Shown here piece after piece: positions 48,373-58,374 of a DNA stretch of 64,000 bases. The stretch is from Lotus japonicus (lineage: Eukaryota > Streptophyta > Magnoliopsida > Fabales > Fabaceae), in the NCBI RefSeq assembly GCF_012489685.1, contig NC_080043.1, positions 79,438,292 to 79,502,291 of the forward strand, given 5' to 3'. Made by a program: the position numbers and the translations under genes. The notes below the pieces were generated by a model that was given only the letters and a program-made list of their open reading frames with translations, ran no database searches and was not told where the DNA came from. The first letter of the stretch is position 1; each line of letters begins with the position of its first letter.

Positions 48373-50410
48373 CCGCACACACATGTTATCATTATTATCA
48401 TTATTATTATTATTTGGGAATATATTAACAAATTAACTTAAGCTATAGCTTTCAAACTCACTCTTTTTTAAAAAAAGTTTGGGATATATTAATTAATACT
48501 CTAAAAATAAATAATAAATAAATTAAGATAAAATCAAGAAATAAACCACCTAAATCCTAATCAAATCTAAAATTTAAAATTGTATTTTTTTTACTCTAAA
48601 AATAAATCAAAATAAATTAAGATAAAATCAAGAAATAAACAACATAAATCCTAATCAAATCTAAAACTTTAAAATGTATTTTTTTATGAGAATTAATCTG
48701 AGAATGACACGTGTTATTTTTTTTTTTCCAATTAGTGAATATTCTGCACCCTAGAAGATTTTCTTTTCCTCAATCCTTTTGCTTTTGATACAGAACCCAC
48801 CACCATCACCAACCACTCTCCAAGCCACCACCAATTCAGAACCCACCACCACCACCCAGAACACAGAACCCACTCCAACCCACCCACCACCATCACCAAC
48901 CTCTCCACGACACCCCCAACTCAGAACCCATCACCCAGAACCCACCTTCAACCCACCCACAACCATCACCAACCTTTTCACGCCATCTCCAACCCACACA
49001 CCACCCTCACCCAATTATTTATTCCACTTTATCAATAACAAGGAAGCACATATCTGGTAAAGAAAAGGGGGTGATTGTGGGTTCCAGAGGAAGGGGAGAA
49101 GGAAATGAGGCTTCGATTTTGTGGTTGGAGGTCTCAGATCGGGTAAAGAACGGTGGTTGCAGTGAGTTTCAGATGAAGAAGAGATGATGACGGCGGCGCA
49201 CGACTTCGAAGAGGTGGCGGCGGCCGTGATTTGGATCAGGAGCGAGGCTCAGGTTTCAGATGATGAAGAAAGTGGTGATGGAGATGGTGGCGCGCTGCGG
49301 TGAAGGTATGCTCTCGCCGCCGTGAAGAGAGTTACCGCGAGGAGATTCATGAAGAAGATTGAAACAGAAACCCAAAATGAAGTCTTGAAGAACAAAATAC
49401 CCTCTTTCACCAATTTGAAAGGACTGTGGTGAAAGAATTGTATTTAGTGTATTTGTGAATCTTGGGGTAGAACCCTTGTGAAACAAAAAATCAAATGAAC
49501 ATTTCAGTCAAGAGAAACAAAAAATGATGTATTGCCCCATATGTGCGCACCCCAGCAAATTATCTATATATGTAAGAAAAAAACAAAATAATTCTCTCAC
49601 CCAAAATAATTGTGGTTACTTCACCAATAAACTTATACTAACAATCAATTTAAATTGAACTTAAGGAAATATATAGAGTAAAGTAAGATAAGTCACCCAA
49701 TTGGCATACTAAAACACGAGTATATGCAAAACTAATGAGTTTGAGGAAAACATGAACCAACCTTAAGAATGAGCTAACCATACTCATGAAGATTAAATGT
49801 GAGTTCTTCATATGCTTTCATCAATTTGACTGACCTGTGCATCATTAAAAAAAAAATTAGTAAGTTGTGCATCATTCACATACAGTGCAAATAGTATGCT
49901 TATACACACAACTCAAACATGATGAATAAAAACGTGCAAAATTTGAGAAATGAATATAAATTCAGGCTATCCTAAGTTTCGTAAATTTCTATAAATTATA
50001 CCAAAATCTGGTTTAGAATGGCTTCAAACGCATGAATTTCTACAAACTATACTAAAATATGGTTTAAAAAAATACAAAAGCGGAAGTAGAACAATAGAAA
50101 AAACATTACGTCTTCAACAATGATTCGTTAAAGGGTCTATGCAAAAATTTGTAAACTTTTGGATCAAAACACACAAAATATGTGAAATTCAAGAATCCAG
50201 GATTGAATTACGAACAAAGGATAAACTGAAATAGCACAAACCATCAATCACAACATGATAAACTCTTCTTCACGTAACATCATCTTACGGCATACCTCTG
50301 TCGTGATCGCGACATGTGACAGAGGTAGAAATAGCAGCTATCAAATCTCTGCGTGTCCATGGTAGCTTTGTGGACCCTCAGCACCAAATCAACTCCCTTT
50401 TCTTAGAATT

Positions 50411-51270
50411 AGCATTAAATAAATAATAAGATAAATTAAGATAAAATCAAGAAATAAACAACCTAAATCCTAATCAAATCTAAACTTTAAAAAGGTACTA
50501 AATAAAGATAGATAAAAACTACCAAAATCTAGCAAATCACAATAAAAAACTCATAAAATCCTGAATTAAATAAAAATATGAAAATTCAATAAAAATACCA
50601 TAAAAATTCATTTATACTCTAAATGTAACTCAAAAATAAAATAAAATATTTCATGAAATTAAAATTAAATAAATAATAAATAAGGATAGATAAAAACTAT
50701 GAAAATCTAGAAAATCACAATAAAAACTCATAAAATCCTGCATTAATTAAAAATTCGAAAATTCAATAAAAATTAATTATTATACTCTATAAATAAATGT
50801 TAAATAAAATGAAATATTTCCTGGAAGTAAAATTAAATAAATAATAAGATAAAATTAAGAAATAAACAACCTAAATTCTAATAAAATCTAAAATTTAAAA
50901 AGGTACTAAATAAAGATAGATAAAAACTACCAAGTCTAGCAAATCACAATAAAAACTCATAAAATCCTGAATTAATTAAAAATATGAAAATTTAATAAAA
51001 TTTAATTAATATACTCTAAAAGTGAATCTAAAATAAAATAAAGTATTTTCTGGATTTAAAATAAATGATAAGATAAATTAAAATAAAATTAAGAAATTAA
51101 CAACCTAAATCCCAATCAAATCTAATATTAAAAATGGTATTAAATAAAGATAGATAAAAACTAACAAAATCTAGCAAATCACAATAAAAACTCATAAAAT
51201 CCCGAATTAATAAAAAATTCGAAAATTCAATAAAAATTAATCAATTTATTCTAAAAATAAATTTAAAATA
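50411..51270. repeat. About four tandem copies of an AT-rich 230-bp unit
   Basis: A unit recognisable by 'aagatagataaaaacta' recurs near 50505, 50684, 50913 and 51145 (spacings about 180, 230 and 232 bp; the first spacing is short by about 50 bp). Each is followed by 'aaatcacaataaaaa(a)ctc' and then 'ctctaaa' and 'aataaaataaa' text. A shorter related pair lies at 48480-48680. All are inside the Helitron. Confidence 0.8.
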
Positions 51271-51564
51271 AATTAAAAGACCAAATCTTATCTTTTAAAA
51301 TAATATCAATCAATTATTTTAGTATATATAAAATTAAAACATATATCAATTGAAAATTATATCTTCTAAAATAATATCAATTAATTAGGTTAGAATATAT
51401 AAAATTAAAATATATATCAATTGAAAATTATATCCTCTAACAAATTGACACGTGGAATAATTTTTATGAGAATTAATCTGGGAGCGACACGTCACTAACT
51501 TGGCCTGTGGGAGCGACACGTTATGCTAGAAGTTGTTCTTTTCTAATATATATATATATATAGA

Positions 51565-52689
51565 TTTTTGAATTTTTAAAATAATTACGATGAAAAATAT
51601 ACAAATTTTTAGTGTTAAAAATGTTAAAAAAAAAAATTAGTGAGAGAAAATTATAATGAAATAAAAATATTTAAAAGAATTATCAACATTTTTGTTGATG
51701 AAAAGTATATGAAAATAAACAGCTAAATTTGAAATATAAGAATAAAGATATCATTTTTCAAAGGCTTCCCCTCCCATTTTTTGATTTTGTTCTAAAAAAA
51801 GTAAAAACAGAAACAGGTACTTCATTCCCAAAAGGAGAAGGCCCATTACAGTAGGCTAAATCCGCGTGTCAGAAAAGATAAACAAGAATCTAGCCACTGC
51901 TGCCAGCAGTTGTGAAGTACAAGTCAAAGCTAAAAAGAGGGTCAATTTTTACTGTTCTTAAACACCCTAGATCTGAGAACATACATTTTTTCCCAATATA
52001 AATGTGATCGTTCAGTACTCAACAACATCAACAAGTATTTTGTTTTTACTAAAATGTAAAAATACACTCACCCCTCAAAGTTTACGAGAACAATACTTAA
52101 TTTTATTTTCATCTAAATCCATACTTCACCCCAATAATAATCTCAAAATTGCATATAACTATGTTATTTTCTAAAATTTACACTACACTCCACTCCACGT
52201 TAAAAAAGAAAACAAATATTTGTTGTAATTTTTTTCTGACAAAGTTGTAATTTCTTTATTTATTTCTGATGTAACAAAAGAAATAGCGTATTAAATTTCT
52301 TGCCCCATCAACCAATTCTCACCACACTTTAAAGTGGGGATTATACATAATACCACACTTTTAACCCGTTCCAGGATTTATAATCTCAGAAGTCCAAAAC
52401 CCATGTTGAGTAGCATTCCGGTAATTTAAAACCTGAAACCTTCCGGGGTATATTGGAAATTTAAAATCCGGTATGCTACTCAACATGAGTTCCAACGGTG
52501 TAAATAAGCTTATTTTTGTGTTCCAAGATTTTGGAATGCTTATGTGAGACAATCAGGAAGAACGAATCTTAGGTCGGAGTAGCTATCCATACAGGACTAT
52601 TTTCCGGAAGCTTTCGGGAAACTAATCCCGGAACTAAAACTCAATATTCATTTTCTTTGTGTTATGGAAAATGAGGGTATTTTGAAGTT
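51565..52689. other. Intergenic DNA with MULE-like end and foldback
   Basis: Near 52050-52150 the text 'aaaatacactcacccctcaa' and 'ccatacttcacccc' resembles the terminal repeat of the MULE at 32448, but no second end was found. An inverted repeat at 52402-52487 is listed separately. No gene seen. Confidence 0.5.
52402..52487. repeat. Inverted repeat, 29-bp arms
   Basis: The left arm 'catgttgagtagcattccgg' (52402-52430 overall) pairs with the complement of 52460-52487, 'catgttgagtagcataccgg', with few mismatches and about 29 bp between the arms. A nested 'ttccggtaatttaaaa' versus 'aatttaaaatccgg' similarity adds to the structure. It may be the core of a small foldback transposon. Confidence 0.8.
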
Positions 52690-52920
52690 TTAGGAAATTA
52701 GTTGGGGTGAGAAATATGATGCAAGTTTGGGCTAATCCTTCACTTGAAATGGACTGGGCCTGTATTAAAAGTAACTATACCAGTGCAAACACTACTTTCT
52801 CATCCTCTAAATCTCACAAAACCCTACCTCACCCACTTCCACTGGCGGCAAAACCCTACTTCGCTCTTCTTCTTCTTCTTCTTCTTCTTCTTCTTCCTGT
52901 AAACCCTATCCTCTCAAAAA
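52690..52920 (+). promoter_or_regulatory. Promoter-like region: site II and telo-box motifs
   Basis: Site II-like elements (tgggct at about 52728; tgggcc at about 52754) precede three AAACCCTA-type telo-box motifs (about 52819, 52852 and 52901). A CTT microsatellite lies at about 52868-52896. In plants, site II plus telo-box next to a polypyrimidine leader marks promoters of ribosomal protein, translation and snoRNA genes. No known product follows, so the target transcript is unresolved. Confidence 0.55.
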
Positions 52921-55420
52921 TGCTCAAATCACTCTTCAACGATCCAAAATCAACCATTTCTTTCTTAATTTTCATTTTTTAGGATCAATTTTGAAATGGC
53001 ATGGAAATGATGGTTACAGTAAAAGGTTTGAGCGGGGAAAATACACATTGGTAGCTACAACAGTTTTTGAAGTTTAAGGCAAATCGAAGAAGGCCCCTGT
53101 CCTTTGCAGAGTTATTGCATTGTGACTCTCGCAACTTCTTCTACATAAAAAAAATGAACGGTTTTCTTCAATGGGGTTGTAACAAAAGGCGTGGGTTGCA
53201 TTCTAGTATGGATTCTCAACCTAGACTTCGCCCTACATTCCATGCCTTTTACTTCAATTGCTTGTTCGCTACCAGTGTTCTTCCCGCGTTGATTACAACC
53301 TTCATTCTGATCCTGGCCAATTTTACTCTATGCTTGTGTGTTTTGTGTTTTCCATTTTAGTTGTTTAATTTATATGGGTTTTGTTTGTTAAGTAATTGTT
53401 GTAGTGTGTAGTTCTAACTGTTTAAATAGTAATTATTGGTTTGTTCGTTTGCGACTTTGCGTGAGTAAGATGGTTCAGCCCTTATTTATTCTGGTGCTTG
53501 TGTTTTGTTCATTGTTTTCCTTGAAGATTGTTATATGGATTTTGTTTGTTATGTCTTGTTTAAGCTGCTTAAATAGTAATTATTGGTTAATTAGTTTGCG
53601 TCTGTTATGAGTGAAATGGGTCACTCATTGTTTATACCGGTGCTTGTGTTTTGTTCATTGTTTCGCTACATTTATGATTATGATGAGTAATTCACTATTG
53701 AGGGTTATACTTGTTGTGCATCGTGTCCTATGGGCTATGGAGTCAACGGGTCAATGTGATGGATTTGCTATGCCTCTGCATTCTTCGGCTATGTTATTAA
53801 CCAATCTTTTACCATTGTAGTGTTTTTTTTCTTTTTTGGGGACATATTTGATACTTGTGTTTTATAGTCCTCAATTCAGATTTTCATTATGATGCCAGGA
53901 GTGTATGATTTGATGGCGTGATTTTATCTCTGATCTTCATATATTGATGCAAATATCTACTGAGCCCGGTAACCTGTTTTAATGAATTTTCCTGTGTTCA
54001 AAACTACTTAATGGCTTATCTCAATAATTTTCTGTTAATTGTGCGTGGGGCATGGAAGGACTAACAAAATGTAGCCGTTTTAATGTCCTAGCTGAAAGCT
54101 CTACCTGATGAATGATTAATTGTAATTACTTCTTTGTTCTTTTTCGTACATCAATTTGGACATTATGACACTTACAAAAGTAAACAGAAAATTAAAGGAA
54201 TTTGGAGAATGTTATGATTTCATTATTGATCAAGTAATGATACAAGGCACTGCTATACAGGCTTAAAGTAACTGCTTACCTTAGAAATGATACTATTACT
54301 AACAGTATACTCATAAATCAGTGCTAGCAGAAGTAGATAGCAGTGTAGATTTAACATCTTTAGTCGAAAAATTGTAAATTTGCTGAAAAAAATCTCTTAG
54401 CTAGGCACTCCAGTATCTGGTTTCTCTCAAACTCCTTGCTTTGATAACTGAGATTTTTGTTGGATGATTCAACCCAATTGTAGTTGTTATGATGCGTTAA
54501 TTAAACGATAATTGTTGCAATTTTTCATCTGTCATTGGTTTTTTTTGGCATTATGTATTTTTCTTTTTTCAAGTTAATAGTTGTGGTTGTGACAACCTAA
54601 ATATGCTCTGAAATTTATAAATTTGATCTGGATATGCAGGGAACACTCAGAATTGATTATCTATATTATCATTTTACATTTAATATATTATCGATGGTTA
54701 GTTCTTTTAATAGTATATTTGATATGTTTAGTCATTGCTGACTGTAGCAAGCATTAGTGAAATAAAATCCTAATCTTATTTGATTTGTTACAGAAAAATT
54801 AATTTTCATCTTGCACTGCTATTTGTATTTCTGTCTCTTGAAATCATGCTTTTGTCTTCCAAGTTTGTTGTTGGGTGATAGGATTTATGAAGTTCATATC
54901 TGCATTAGGTGCCATTTTTCAACTTATAATCTTCATGATGCTACATTTTCCTCTAGTTTTTCTCAACTAAGCCATTCTTTTGTTTTGATCTATAGATAGT
55001 TATGAAAATCTGACCGTAATGGTAAAGTTAAGGATATGTCAGCTAGCCAAAGCTTTATGTGTTAATTTGTTTAAGACATTAATTAAGAGTATATGAGCCT
55101 GTATGTTTTTCATATTCTTGTAATAAGTACTGCATTGCTCTTTGATTTGTATAAGAGTTTGGAGTTTTGACGTTTCATATGGTGCATCATCATAATAGTC
55201 TTCTGCTAAAATAGTTGAAAACATGTAACTAGACAAAATGTATTTGAGTCTGATGGGAGTTGCTTTTGCACACTGAAAGGGGACATGTAGAAAGTCATGA
55301 TATGATTGGTGTGCTCCACCTTGTTGGTTCATTGCATTCTGCAACTGTTTTGTGCTTGTTTTTAGCTAGGTTGTGTTGTAAAATGTTTTCAGGTTTATTT
55401 CAGTTGACTGGTCAATGCAG
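52921..55420 (+). other. Unresolved transcription unit or intergenic DNA
   Basis: The DNA downstream of the promoter-like region is T-rich on the plus strand, as in plant introns. It carries a tandem duplication at 53371-53670. Short frames such as 53067-53360 do not resemble any family. I searched by eye for box C/D pairs and found only scattered matches (for example atgatga near 53679) without a paired D box at the right distance. A spliced gene or a long non-coding RNA cannot be excluded. Confidence 0.35.
53371..53670. repeat. Imperfect tandem duplication, period about 161 bp
   Basis: The unit begins 'tatatggg/attttgtttgtta' at 53371 and 53532. It shares 'tttaaatagtaattattgg' and ends in 'ggtgcttgtgttttgttcat'. 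Similarity is roughly three quarters by eye. It lies downstream of the telo-box promoter-like region. Confidence 0.85.
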
Positions 55421-55539
55421 GCCAGAATGCTCTTAGTGCACTACATGAGTGGAGATTAGCTTTCCAAATACCAATTCATCAGAAAGAGAAGCTGATTATG
55501 GATGTTGTACAACAAAAAATTGCAATGGTGATTACATGA
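55421..55539 (+). CDS. Possible terminal coding exon, unrecognised protein
   Basis: A good acceptor ('ggtcaatgcag') at 55410-55420 is followed by an open stretch. In the frame starting at 55423 it reads 'QNALSALHEWRLAFQIPIHQ' and then 'KEKLIMDVVQQKIAMVIT', before a stop at 55537-55539. The amphipathic, charged composition looks like protein rather than intergenic translation. I do not recognise the family and could not connect it convincingly to upstream exons. It may be the end of the gene driven from 52.7 kb, or a gene fragment. Confidence 0.3.
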
Positions 55540-56563
55540 GGAGTGTTAGCAACATATTACACCTTTTAACACTCATTTTTATTAATTGAAATTCATGTAT
55601 GTTCTTTTAAATAGTAGCTGGGGTCACCAACATGGTGTTGTGCGGTGATAAGCAAACTATACCTTTGTAAGGGTGATGACTGAAGTTTCAGCTTTGGGAA
55701 AGTCATTGTTAGGAGAAACTAGGTCATCATAAGAGTGATGGAAAGAAGTGAGATAATGTTTTGATAACATTTCTTAGTCATTTGTGTTTAGCATTCTAAG
55801 GCTATGTTTGGATATCCCAACATAACAGGTGAACGAAACTCTTATGAATTATAAGAAACATATTATTCACGTTGCAGTTGATAAGTCTTCTGATAGCCTC
55901 ATACCCCAGACTTAAGGTATTCGTGTCTTTCAAAGTGTTGTGGAAAATGGGGCACCCACCTTGAAGGAGAATATCCAAAAAGTTGACGACAGAAAAAGAC
56001 CCTACATGATATAAGAGTGGGTTTGGTTCTCAGCATGAAAATTTTACTTCCATTATTTTGCATTTGGGGAACACGGTTTGTCCAATCGTTTAGGACTCTT
56101 AGATTCCTGGCAAATACAATGATTTGATTGGCTTGGTTTGGCCAATCTCTACTTTTAAAAAGTTCCATAATTTTATCTTGATAGCTCTTTTTATGTGCAA
56201 AATATTGTTGCATAATCGATCACCGCCCCACAAATTTACAACGGTGGAGCTCTATAGGTCCTAGAATATATGTACCTTGTAGTGGCCCCTTTTCTATAGT
56301 TGGATTTTTCTACGTGGCTATCTCTTGTCAAAAGGGCATTTAAATAACTCTTAATGAAGGTACAAGCTTGTTGGCATTTCTCTTTTGATAGGTAAATTAT
56401 CCTATGCCCTAGTGTATTTTGATCTTAGTTTAAGTACATTATTTTTCGGTTGATAGAACACGGGTTTGTATACATTTAATTAATTATGGCGACAAATTCT
56501 AATGACGCATTGAATGACTTCGTTCTTTACACATTGTGAATTGGCATAGGATATTTAAATGAA
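55540..56563. other. Intergenic DNA
   Basis: The phrase 'ggctatgtttggatatccca' at about 55800 resembles a short transposon end, without a visible partner. A minus-strand frame at 55899-56213 has no recognisable family. Nothing else seen. Confidence 0.45.
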
Positions 56564-56746
56564 TTTAATGGGTATACACTGTCAGTGTAAACTTTGTTTA
56601 CACAGTCGCCCAATTGAATTCCGCCACATCAGCAAATATATTCTTGTTTTAATTAAAATTTAAGATGAAAGATATTATTTCACTTATATGGCATGTTGTG
56701 ATTGGTTGTCAGTGTCAGTTTTACACTGCAGTGCATATCCATTAAA
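56564..56746. mobile_element. Tourist-like MITE (183 bp)
   Basis: The left end 'tttaatgggtatacactg' and the complement of the right end 'tttaatggatatgcactg' form terminal inverted repeats. These continue as 'cagtgtaaa' on both sides. The short length and the TAA/TTA at the junctions suit a PIF/Harbinger-derived MITE. No coding content. Confidence 0.7.
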
Positions 56747-57086
56747 CTCTATTTAAATTACATTTACTTTAGAATAACTTTTTAATCTAATCCACACCAA
56801 TTCTGTTTAAAGCTATCAAACTATCCAATTACAGTGAAAGACAGTTTCTGAAGATGTTTTAGGTCTTTAGGTCGACGGAGCCAGGGGCAATGATGCCATC
56901 GCCCCAAGATTTTGTAAATATCTTTTTTTAAAAAGCTTAGGTGAATTCAACTCTGGTCATTAATATATGTTAGAATATATACTTCTGGGATTATGTCTTG
57001 ATCATAAATTGTTCAACAACATAGATGTTATTATGAAATAAATACACAACCTTAGATGTGATTTTCATATTTTACCAGGGTTCACA

Positions 57087-57551
57087 TATATGATTTTATT
57101 ATTTTAAAATAATACTCCCTATGTTCTTTTTTATAAGAATTAAATTAATATTTCACGCCCCTTAAGAAAGTGGTTGGTAGTATTAACTATTCCCTCCGTC
57201 CCTAATTATACGCTAAAGTTGTAAAAATCACGTTTATTAAGAAAGTCTTAATTGATGCGTTAGTTTTTTTAAAAAAATGGTACAATCTTCTATATTTACG
57301 CCTATTTAAGTGGGTAGACTATATGATTTTATTATTTTAAAATAATACTCCCTCTGTTCTTTTTTATTAGAATTAAATTAATATTTCACGCCCCTTAAGA
57401 AAGTGGTTGGTAGTATTAACTACTCCCTCCGTCCCTAATTATAAGCTAAAGTTGTAAAAATCACGTTTATTAAGAAAGTCTTAATTGATGCATTAGTTTT
57501 TTAAAAAAATGGTACAATCTTCTATATTTACGCCTATTTAAGTGGGTAGAC
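57087..57551. repeat. 233-bp tandem duplication spanning MITE ends
   Basis: Units 57087-57319 and 57320-57551 are nearly identical. Each contains the left end of the outer Stowaway ('aatactccct') followed by the left end of the inner one ('ccctccgtccctaatta') and finishes at 'agtgggtagac'. The duplication therefore postdates nesting of the two MITEs. Confidence 0.93.
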
Positions 57552-57946
57552 TAGGAGAATAGAGAGTAAAAGTGAGTTTCATTTTCAAAATTTTGGAATT
57601 GAAAAAGCAATAAATGCAAGGACAAATATGGAAAAAATATTAGTTTTTGCATAGTTAACTTATATTTAGTGACACCACATATGTCTCAATGTTAGCTTAT
57701 AATTAGGAACGGAGCGAGTGTTAAATTTGTTTAAATTTACCTCAACTTTCCAAAATTACCCCAACTTGTTTTTCTTAATTTATATTTATCATTAAGGAGT
57801 ACACAATGAAAAGAAAGAGAAACCTCAATTAAATGAGGGTATTGTTTTCAAAAAATAATTAATGCACCTTGTAATTTGAATTGGTTCTTATAAAAAAGAT
57901 CAAACTACATCCCTCATTTGGTTCTTATAAAAAGAAACGGAGGGAG
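57115..57946. mobile_element. Stowaway MITE with a second Stowaway nested at 57423-57718
   Basis: The outer element starts 'ctccctatgttctttt' and ends 'aaaagaaacggagggag', with TA on both sides (57113-57114 and 57947-57948). The inner element (296 bp) starts 'ctccctccgtccctaattat' and ends 'ataattaggaacggagcgag'. The TA to its left is intact, while the right side reads TG. Termini of the CTCCCTCCGT type with TA duplications define Stowaway (Tc1/mariner) MITEs. Confidence 0.85.
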
Positions 57947-58004
57947 TACTCTCTTTGTTTCCCATTTATAAGACATTTTTAAAAACATTAGACTTATTAA
58001 CATA

Positions 58005-58300
58005 CTTCCTCCGTCCCTAATTATAAGCTAAAGTTGTAAAAATCATGCTTATTAAGAAAACCTTAATTGATGCATTGATTTTTTAAAAAATGGTGCAATC
58101 TTCTATATTTACTCCTATTTAAGTGGGTAGCACTAGGAGGAAAGAGAATAAGAGTGAGTTTTAATTTCAAAATTTTGGAATTGAAAAACCAATAAATGTA
58201 AGGACAAATATGGAAAAAATATTAGCTTTTGCATAGTTAGCTTATATTTAGTGACACCACAAAAGTCTCAATGTTAGCTTATAATTAGGGACGGAGGGAG
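58005..58300. mobile_element. Stowaway MITE, same family as the inner element
   Basis: This 296-bp element starts 'cttcctccgtccctaattat' and ends 'ataattagggacggagggag'. TA lies on each side (58003-58004 and 58301-58302). The interior is closely similar over its whole length to 57423-57718, and the length is the same. Confidence 0.9.
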
Positions 58301-58374
58301 TAACACGTAACGAGATCAATAAATGTATTGATTTTTAAAAAGTTTATGATCCAATCTTCCATGTTTACCCTTTG

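Larger units (their letters stand above)
47703..51564 (-). mobile_element. Non-autonomous Helitron
   Basis: Read on the minus strand, the 5' end at 51564 is 'TCTATATATATATATA', preceded by A. The 3' end at 47703 is CTAG followed by T. Upstream of it a GC-rich hairpin CCCGT-TGC-ACGGG (47716-47728) is separated by nine bases. TC start, CTRR end, a subterminal hairpin and insertion between A and T are the Helitron hallmarks, and no target duplication is expected. The 3.86-kb body has no Rep/helicase frame. It carries a CCA-rich block near 48790-49010, a GC-rich purine block at 49080-49330, a degenerate hAT-like piece and an AT-rich tandem array. Confidence 0.8.
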
